Source of the DNA: Salinivirga cyanobacteriivorans
GTDB lineage: Bacteria > Bacteroidota > Bacteroidia > Bacteroidales > Salinivirgaceae
Assembly (NCBI RefSeq): GCF_001443605.1
Contig: NZ_CP013118.1
Span: forward strand, 1,747,501 to 1,811,500
Length of the DNA: 64,000 bases
Direction of reading: 5' to 3'
Shown: in pieces, positions 36,891 to 42,318 of the stretch
Layout: every line of letters begins with the position of its first letter
How positions within the stretch are numbered: position 1 is the stretch's first letter
Notes under the pieces: generated by a model
Database searches by the model: none
Seen by the model: the letters and a program-made list of their open reading frames with translations, nothing else
Told to the model about the DNA's origin: nothing
Made by a program: the position numbers and the translations under genes

Positions 36891-37199
36891 CCCTGTCAAA
36901 TAAGGTTTCAGTTCCCTTCCCATCGCTTTAACCTATTTTTAAGAAACATCTTTCCATAGTGAGTTTTCAGGTACTTTTCTCGGTGAGTTGCATCTTGTTG
37001 ATTAAGACATCCTTCAAAATAAATTATCTGTAATGGGCGTCGATTTTTTGTTGACTCAACTAATCCATCTATATGTTGTTGAAACCTTAATTTTAAATTT
37101 TTTGTGTAGCCGGTATAATTTTTTCCATCTTTCAAGCTCCTTAATACGTAGACATAATAAAAACTGCTCATAACTAAAATTTAAAATTATTTGACAGGG
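36891..37199 (-). mobile_element. 309-bp inverted-repeat unit carrying only a GIY-YIG nuclease gene
   Basis: Perfect 13-bp terminal inverted repeats, CCCTGTCAAATAA at 36891-36903 and TTATTTGACAGGG at 37187-37199 (14 bp if the flanking A/T pair is counted), enclose one complete 87-codon nuclease gene whose stop is 4 bases from one repeat and whose start is 15 bases from the other. The unit interrupts the RAYT gene just before the HUH motif. No clear target duplication is visible at its borders. Mobility is inferred. Confidence 0.7.
36908..37171 (-). CDS. Single-domain GIY-YIG endonuclease
   Basis: The 87-residue protein is the minimal GIY-YIG domain. It starts FYYVYVLRSLKDGKNYTGYT, with the paired Tyr motif Y-V-Y and Y-T-G-Y, then NLKLRFQQH with the catalytic Arg, a middle STKNRRPLQIIYFEGC with the likely catalytic Glu region, and the closing DATHREKYLKTHYGKMFLKN. 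The frame is intact and nothing follows the domain, so there is no separate DNA-binding module. Similar short proteins are frequent in Bacteroidota, often called UvrC-like, and their role is not established. Here the gene fills a 309-bp inverted-repeat unit, which suggests that the nuclease supports its own spread. Confidence 0.88.
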   Translation of the reverse strand: MSSFYYVYVLRSLKDGKNYTGYTKNLKLRFQQHIDGLVESTKNRRPLQIIYFEGCLNQQDATHREKYLKTHYGKMFLKNRLKRWEGN

Positions 37200-37410
37200 T
37201 AAAACACCACGCCAAGATATCGCAATTCGACTTCACATGACTTCTAACCTTCTTAAGAAAAAACAAATAATTTTCCCGGTTAAAAAATATCTTTTGCCGG
37301 TTATTTCCCTGGTTGTAGATGTGGTAGAGGTAACCTTCTTCAAACTGCATAATGACTGTTTTTGATGTTTCCGGCAAAATTAAGGAAAATAATCAAACAA
37401 GCCTTTGTTC

Positions 37411-37612
37411 AGCGAGGGTTTCACATATTCACCTAGCGAGGGTTTCGCTTGAAGTAATGTTTTGACTTTTGTCTTTTTCCGAAAAATCATTTTTTGTAAT
37501 ACCTTCCGTAATATTTCCAGCGAAGCCCTCGCTTTTCTCCGCCGGTATTCCCAACCAGCGAGGGTTTCGCTTGAAGCGAAGTCTTAGCTTTTTTTTCAGC
37601 GATGCCCTCGCT
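37411..37612. repeat. Cluster of five AGCGA-N5-TCGCT REP hairpins
   Basis: Full copies lie at 37435-37449, 37519-37533, 37557-37571 and 37598-37612, with a truncated one at 37411-37422. Alternate copies are inverted relative to each other (loops GGGTT and AGCCC or TGCCC), giving two BIME-like pairs. This lies upstream of the RAYT gene, the usual location of its substrates. Confidence 0.85.
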
Positions 37613-37621
37613 TTGTCTCTT

Positions 37622-37654
37622 ATTCACCAGGTGACTTGAAGTCACCTGGTGAAT
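37622..37654. repeat. 33-bp perfect-arm REP palindrome, copy 2
   Basis: Same 15-bp arms as 36269-36301, with TGA at the centre. Confidence 0.9.
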
Positions 37655-37973
37655 GATATGAGCCGAAGATAAATCAAAGTGCACAATTATCAATTTCATC
37701 TCTTACAACATATAATAAGTTATTAATTTTACAAGATTAAAACTCACAGTAAAAATTAGATATTCATACAAATAAAACTACACCTTTTGAAAATAGTAAT
37801 ATCTTTCAATACAGGTATTTAGCGCGAAATTATTGACAACCACATACACAAATAAATCAAAGTTGTAACAAAAGAATTGTTAATAAAAAGTTAAAGGCTT
37901 GTAGGGTAAGGTTATTTTTTTTTCTTTGTTTGGAAGTCATGATTTCATTATTGTATTACCTAAATTTTTAATT
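37655..37973. promoter_or_regulatory. Intergenic region with a possible promoter for the secreted protein gene
   Basis: After the REP cluster the sequence is very AT-rich and holds no gene. TTG at 37899-37901 and TTTCTTTG at 37921-37928 are 19 bases apart and roughly fit the Bacteroidota -33/-7 pattern, 46 bases before the ATG at 37974. Confidence 0.35.
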
Positions 37974-38318
37974 ATGAAAAAAGTATTTGTCTTTTTAGTT
38001 GCTATTGCCTTCCTACTAACAACTAATTCAATTTTTGCCGAGAATCCTGACAATAATGTTAGTACCCAAAACCCACCCAAAGCAACGGGAGACATAACTA
38101 TTATGGGAATTCCATATGTATGGAGTCCTGGTGAAATATGGTGTTGGCCATCAGACGTGATTAAATGTGTTACAGTCCATGTGCCCACGCCAAGCGACAA
38201 GGGGTCAAAAGCAGTTACCACTTATGATAAAGATGGGAACAAAGCATCAACCTTTAAGGTGATAGATTATCAAATCCAAAAAGGGAACGATAAAACGATT
38301 GTTAAACTGCTTCGCTAA
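37974..38318 (+). CDS. Small secreted protein of unknown function
   Basis: The 114-residue product starts at the ATG before KKVFVFLVAIAFLLTTNS, a clear signal peptide ending IFA-E. An in-frame upstream ATG at 37926 would put residues ahead of the signal, so I rejected it. The mature part has PYVWSPGEIWCWPSDVIKCV with two Cys, then repeats of Lys and Asp/Gly, and ends VKLLR. I do not recognise the family. It lies 48 bases before a second exported protein gene that has been broken by insertion elements. A pair of a small exported peptide and a larger exported protein is reminiscent of NVEALA-type peptide genes, by layout only. Confidence 0.6.
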   Translation: MKKVFVFLVAIAFLLTTNSIFAENPDNNVSTQNPPKATGDITIMGIPYVWSPGEIWCWPSDVIKCVTVHVPTPSDKGSKAVTTYDKDGNKASTFKVIDYQIQKGNDKTIVKLLR

Positions 38319-38604
38319 TACTAATTGAGAGGAGATTTATGTCTCCTCTCATTTATCTTTTATATTATGGTTTACAGAATATTCTTAATTTTCACTACAC
38401 TTATCACCCTAATATCTAACAACTCCTATAGCAATCCAACATTAGAAGTTCGTGTGTTTTTAAATGAGAAACAATGCCTTTACTGCTATAATCCTTTGAC
38501 TACATTAAATGGGTTACCTGATGATGTAAGTCTTACATTTTTCACTAACCCAAATAGCATTGATACCTGGAAAGTGGAATTGCAACAAAAAAATGGACAA
38601 AAGA

Positions 38605-39459
38605 TTAAGCCGCGTTCATATTTAAAAAATTTGAAAAAGCTTCTGGTGTTTTATATCCCAGGTAAGCATGTTTTCTTTTTCGATTATACCATACTTCTAT
38701 AAACTCAAAAATTGCGTTTTTTGCTTGTTTTACAGAGCGGTAATCATAGTGATAAATCATCTCGGACTTGATGATTTTAAAGAAGTTTTCGGCCACTGCA
38801 TTGTCCCAACAGTTGCCCTTGCGGCTCATGCTTTGAACCACATCATTGCCTTTTAATTCTTTTCTAAAGCTATCTGCGGCATATTGCACGCCCCTGTCAG
38901 AGTGAAAAATCAACCCGGGTGCTACTGGCCGGTTGGTTTTGGCCATTTGCCAGGCCGGGATGATCGTAGCCTCAGTGGTTAAGTCTTCTGAAAGCGACCA
39001 TCCCACGATTTTACGGTCAAATAAGTCCATGATGATGGTCAAATACAACCACCCTTCTGCCGTGGGGACGTATGTGATGTCTGATACCCATGCCTTAGAA
39101 ACCTCTTCCTGGTAAAACTCCCTTTTCAGGATGTTTTCAGCTATCCGGAACCCATGGTTTGAATCCGTCGTAGCTACCCTGTACTTTTTGCGGGTAATGC
39201 TCCGAAGCCCCATTTTCTTCATCATCCTGCCAATACGCGGGCGCGATGCCTGAAACCCCTGCTCATTCAGCTCATCGGTTATCTTTGGGCTCCCGTAACG
39301 CCCTTTATTATCATGATATATTTCTCCGATTTTTTTCATCAACCTTATCGTTTCCATGACCCTCGCTGATGGTTTCCTTTCTAACCATGCATAGTAACTA
39401 CTTCTTGCCACCCCCAGCACTTTACACATTTTCTCAACAGCAAATTCTTGCTGGTACAT
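38605..39459 (-). CDS. IS3-family transposase OrfB (DDE integrase domain)
   Basis: The 284-residue piece has the N-terminal MCKVLGVARSSYYAWLERKP region and an HTH-like segment (RYGSPKITDELNEQG). The rve catalytic core has Asp residues in KAWVSDITYVPT and LIFHSDRGVQYAA, and the Glu in WDNAVAENFFKIIKSE. This is the usual D,D(35)E arrangement. It probably works only as the OrfAB fusion made by -1 frameshifting in orfA; the frame is open further upstream (QGRQQKYEFIN). The catalytic triad is intact. Confidence 0.92.
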   Translation of the reverse strand: MYQQEFAVEKMCKVLGVARSSYYAWLERKPSARVMETIRLMKKIGEIYHDNKGRYGSPKITDELNEQGFQASRPRIGRMMKKMGLRSITRKKYRVATTDSNHGFRIAENILKREFYQEEVSKAWVSDITYVPTAEGWLYLTIIMDLFDRKIVGWSLSEDLTTEATIIPAWQMAKTNRPVAPGLIFHSDRGVQYAADSFRKELKGNDVVQSMSRKGNCWDNAVAENFFKIIKSEMIYHYDYRSVKQAKNAIFEFIEVWYNRKRKHAYLGYKTPEAFSNFLNMNAA

Positions 39460-39461
39460 GT

Positions 39462-39782
39462 TTATGAATTCGTATTTCTGCTGTCGCCCTTGGAGAAAAT
39501 GCTCACTGCCTTTTTTAAGATATCGCGCTCTATTTGCGTTTCCCGCAGTTCTTTTCGAAGCTGTGCCAGCTCTTTCTCCTTGTCGGTCATCACAGGCCTG
39601 CCTTGTCCAGCAAAGCTGTTATCTCCATATTTATCATGCTCCCTGACCCAACGGTTTAACATGTTGTCTGTAATGCCCAACTCTTGTGCAATTTCCTTTT
39701 TTGGCCTGTTTTGCTGTGTCTGACAAAGCTCTACTGCCATTTTTTTAAATTCTTTGTCATACTTCTTTCTTCGTACACTCAT
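39462..39782 (-). CDS. IS3-family OrfA (helix-turn-helix and leucine zipper)
   Basis: The 106-residue protein begins SVRRKKYDKEFKKMAVELCQ and has the HTH KKEIAQELGITDNMLNRWVR. A coiled-coil segment follows (KEKELAQLRKELRETQIERD), then ILKKAVSIFSK. The last part holds the heptamer A-AAA-AAG (minus strand, plus positions 39510-39516), a known -1 slippery site. Slipping there yields GSEHFLQGRQQKYEF and joins OrfB in frame. Confidence 0.9.
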   Translation of the reverse strand: MSVRRKKYDKEFKKMAVELCQTQQNRPKKEIAQELGITDNMLNRWVREHDKYGDNSFAGQGRPVMTDKEKELAQLRKELRETQIERDILKKAVSIFSKGDSRNTNS

Positions 39783-40936
39783 AATGCAAATCTAGTTCTT
39801 TAGGCTTAACTATATGTCCGGGCAAATGTAGCAACTCCAAAGAGCTATTCTGTCAAATGAGAATTAATAAGCAATATAGCTTTAAAGAATACAAGAAACC
39901 TATTAATAAAAACATTGTAGATGTTTATCAAGGAAACTCAAAGTTGTTAACATGCAGCCTTGAAGCGCTACCCGAAATAGTGCCCAATATTTATTCCTTA
40001 AGCAAAAACCTCATTTTGCAAGATTCTATCTTACTTGAAGGAGTAACATTAAGCTCAAGAAACTCTATAGACATACAAGATAATCATATTGTACTATCAG
40101 ATTATTTATTGAACTCAGCACATACAATTGATCTTAGCTCAAAAGAGATACAGGAAATAAAAGGACCGGATTTCAATAAAAAAGATTTTCTAGATTTAAT
40201 AAACTATGATAAGGAAGAGTACGAAAAATTATTACCAACATTAGAAAAACAGAACCTGGATAAGGTTAAAATTGCTTCAGTTTTTTACAGGAAAGATACG
40301 CTTACGATTCTATCAACCTTGAACATTCCGGAAACTCATGGTAAAAATACTGCTTTAAGAGCGCGCTTTTTTATTGGCAACTATTCAAACAATAAATGGA
40401 CTGACCTTTATCTCGCGGAATCTTCAATAACTGCAGATGAAAGGATGTATGGCATATTCAATAAAGTGTATCGACATAATAATTATTTCATAACAAATTT
40501 AATAACACCTAAACTTGAAAAGCAAAACCATGTATGGGCAAAATTTGAAAAAAATGAAAACCAATTATCTGTAGATGTTTTAAAATACCATCATCCAGAA
40601 ATTGACATTCCTAAACAACCTTACGCATATAGTTTAATGGGAGTTCGTGATGATTGGTTATTCTTAAAGGCTTTTCCGGTGGCATATAATCCAAAAACCA
40701 AGTCAACATTAAACTACACAGAGTATTTACAAGATGTGAATATTAATAAGCCCCTAAAGCTGAGTTCTTCAGATTTAGAAATTATTGATTTTGATTATCG
40801 TGATCAGGCTATATCTGTTATTTACAAATATAGAGGAGACTACTTTTTGACAAAGTTTAACACTTCAGTCAACCAAACATTATTTACGAAGTCTTTATTT
40901 ATTTCAGAAAACTTAAACCCAAACACATTAAGAATT

Positions 40937-41907
40937 ATAGAGGTCAGTAGATAAATTCATATAATATATTATCTTTGATACCAATAAAATCAATGATTTA
41001 ATGGAATTATTCAAAGGACAAAACCTCATAGAGTTTGCTACACGCTTTAATTCGGATGAAAAGTGTATTGAATATTTAGCTCATATTAAATGGCAAGATG
41101 GATTTAGATGTGTTAAATGTGGTCATACCGGAAGTCAAGTAAGAAAGAATCATTCAAGAACGTGTAATAAGTGTAGTCATACTGAATCAGCAACAGCAAA
41201 TACACTATTCCACAAAGTTAAATTTGGTGTTCAAAAGGCTTTTTTTATTTGCTTTGAAATGGCAACTACAACCAAAAGTTTATCTGCAAGTTATGTTGGA
41301 GAACGCTTTGGGGTTACTGAGAAAACAGCTCGACTGTTTATGCATAAAGTACGGGAAGCGATGAAGTCAAGCGGTAATAACCCAATGAGTGGAAATGTAC
41401 ATATTGATGAGTTTGTAATTGGTGGAAAGGAAGAGGGAAAAGTTGGACGTAGTTACCATATTAAGAAAAAGAAGGTTATATGTGCTGTAGAGCTTACTGA
41501 TGATGGTAAGGTTAAACGCATGTACTCGATGAAAATAGACAACTACTCATCGAAAGAGCTAGAAAAAATGTTCGATGCGCATATTTCTCAACAGGCAAAG
41601 GTAACAACAGATCAATGGAAGGGCTACCGTCCACTCATGTCAAGCTATGATATAAGACAAATCGAGAGTGACAGAGGTTCCAACTTCAAGGCTTTGCACA
41701 CAATGATTCATCAAGTTAAATCTTGGATAAGAACCACTTACTCATGGGTTAGCACTCACAATATCAACAGGTATCTTGACGAGTTTTGCTACCGACTTAA
41801 TCGTTCTCAAATGAAAAAGAATATTTTCAATAATTTGGTACGCAGGATGGTTATTGCTGATAAAGTAAAGCAAGCAGATTTAATATGCAGTTAAATACTG
41901 ACCTCTA
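40937..41907 (+). mobile_element. IS1595-family insertion sequence
   Basis: 971 bp, bounded by the 8-bp direct repeat AAGAATTA (40929-40936 and 41908-41915). The terminal inverted repeat is TAGAGGTCAGTA (40937-40948; complement 41896-41907). An 8-bp duplication is usual for IS1595. One transposase gene, no passenger. Confidence 0.9.
41001..41894 (+). CDS. IS1595-family transposase (ISXO2-like)
   Basis: The 297-residue protein has an N-terminal zinc ribbon (CVKCGH, then CNKCSH). The catalytic domain has VHIDEFVIGGKEEGKVGR with the first Asp, TTDQWKGYRPL with the second and STHNINRYLDEFCYRLNR with the last acidic site and the family-typical Asn. The arrangement is that of ISXO2-like IS1595 elements. 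The frame is intact and is flanked by perfect ends and a target duplication, so the element may be active. Confidence 0.92.
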   Translation: MELFKGQNLIEFATRFNSDEKCIEYLAHIKWQDGFRCVKCGHTGSQVRKNHSRTCNKCSHTESATANTLFHKVKFGVQKAFFICFEMATTTKSLSASYVGERFGVTEKTARLFMHKVREAMKSSGNNPMSGNVHIDEFVIGGKEEGKVGRSYHIKKKKVICAVELTDDGKVKRMYSMKIDNYSSKELEKMFDAHISQQAKVTTDQWKGYRPLMSSYDIRQIESDRGSNFKALHTMIHQVKSWIRTTYSWVSTHNINRYLDEFCYRLNRSQMKKNIFNNLVRRMVIADKVKQADLICS

Positions 41908-42006
41908 AAGAATTATTTCAGAGAACAATTATAGTGCACTATCAAAAGATAGAAAGAAGGTTTTCATCCTCAGTTCTTTCAATAAATCGAATTAACCAGT
42001 AAATTC

Positions 42007-42037
42007 TTCATCCGATGGCCCAGAGTCATCGGATGAA
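42007..42037. repeat. Variant REP hairpin with compensatory changes
   Basis: TTCATCCGATG pairs with CATCGGATGAA around a 9-base centre ending AGAGT. It has the same layout as the 33-bp palindromes (TTCA...TGAA ends, AGTCA near the middle), but both arms differ together. Confidence 0.7.
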
Positions 42038-42146
42038 TATATTTTTTTACCGGAGAGTTGATTTGGAATAATTCCTTTCATAGTCTTTCGAGCCAAGCCC
42101 AGGCTTTTCCAATAGTTTATCCAAGCCAAGCCCTTCCGTTCAGTCA

Positions 42147-42235
42147 AAATGAAACATACTTTTTAGCAACCTCCTTATTTACTAACTTACCATCCCGTAA
42201 TCCTGCATAATCAGCATTAGACGAATACTCCCACT
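42147..42235 (-). pseudogene. Fragment of a second RAYT gene (3' end only)
   Basis: About 85 bases match the last part of the RAYT gene at 36387-36475 with only two or three differences (SSYADYAGLRDGKLVNKEVA region on the minus strand). The copy stops abruptly and is followed by a 33-bp REP palindrome and an AGCGA hairpin, as at the original locus. It is a remnant of a former RAYT/REP unit. Confidence 0.7.
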
Positions 42236-42241
42236 CGGCTC

Positions 42242-42304
42242 ATTCACCAGGTGACTTGGAGTCACCTGGTGAATATCCAAAGGTTTTCGAGCGAACCCCT
42301 CGCT
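42242..42304. repeat. REP palindrome copy 3 plus AGCGA hairpin
   Basis: The 33-bp palindrome (arms ATTCACCAGGTGACT) is at 42242-42274 and AGCGAACCCCTCGCT at 42290-42304, 15 bases before the dnaE-like stop. Confidence 0.9.
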
Positions 42305-42318
42305 TTTCTTACTTCCGC

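Larger units (their letters stand above)
36378..37350 (-). pseudogene. REP-associated tyrosine transposase (RAYT, Y1/HUH) split by a GIY-YIG unit
   Basis: The N-terminal piece (37350 down to about 37201) reads FEEGYLYHIYNQGNNRQKIF and ends CDILAWCF. The C-terminal piece (from about 36890) resumes TPNHFHLMVRVN, whose H-F-H is the HUH metal motif, and later has GVMLRSYTNSINNLQRRSGS, then QVCFNYIHQNPVKAGLVRNP and EDWEFSSYADYAGLR. Both are standard parts of Bacteroidota RAYTs of the IS200/IS605-like Y1 fold. The 309-bp insert lies exactly before the HUH motif, and flanking bases do not restore the frame simply. Between residues VN and LNHSIG the C-piece also carries an in-frame 33-residue stretch encoded by two REP hairpins. 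The gene is now inactive. Confidence 0.82.
38594..39820 (-). mobile_element. IS3-family insertion sequence
   Basis: About 1.23 kb. Imperfect ends read TGGACAAAAGATTAAGCC on the left (38594) and, complemented, CGGACATATAGTTAAGCC on the right (ending 39820), 13 of 18 identical. It contains orfA and orfB on the minus strand. No clear short target duplication was found, so the exact ends are uncertain by a few bases. Confidence 0.75.
38367..41995 (+). pseudogene. Exported protein gene interrupted by IS3 and IS1595 elements
   Basis: The 5' part (38367-38593) encodes a signal peptide (YRIFLIFTTLITLISNN) and EVRVFLNEKQCLYCYNPL. The IS3 element follows at 38594. After it the frame is open from the IS border and continues SNSKELFCQMRINKQYSFKE through about 360 residues to LNPNTLRII. 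There an IS1595 element enters, so the present stop at 40954 lies inside that IS. Rejoining across its 8-bp target repeat gives RIISENNYSALSKDRKKVFI and a stop at 41995. The C-terminal part has repeated beta-strand units (DIQDNHIVLSDYLL; VFYRKDTLTILST) that suggest a beta-propeller. Function unknown; the frame across the IS3 does not rejoin exactly, so part may be lost. Confidence 0.65.

Noticed and set aside
37487..37699. 70-codon minus-strand frame
   Set aside because: Lies wholly over REP hairpins and the 33-bp palindrome; the protein has no sensible composition.
38325..38702. 125-residue gene ending KHVFFFDYTILL
   Set aside because: Its last third is read from IS3 sequence; the real gene is cut at 38594.
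39849..39857. CTGTCAAAT beside the IS3 right end, similar to the GIY-YIG unit's inverted repeat
   Set aside because: A 9-base match without a partner repeat and inside a coding frame; most likely chance.
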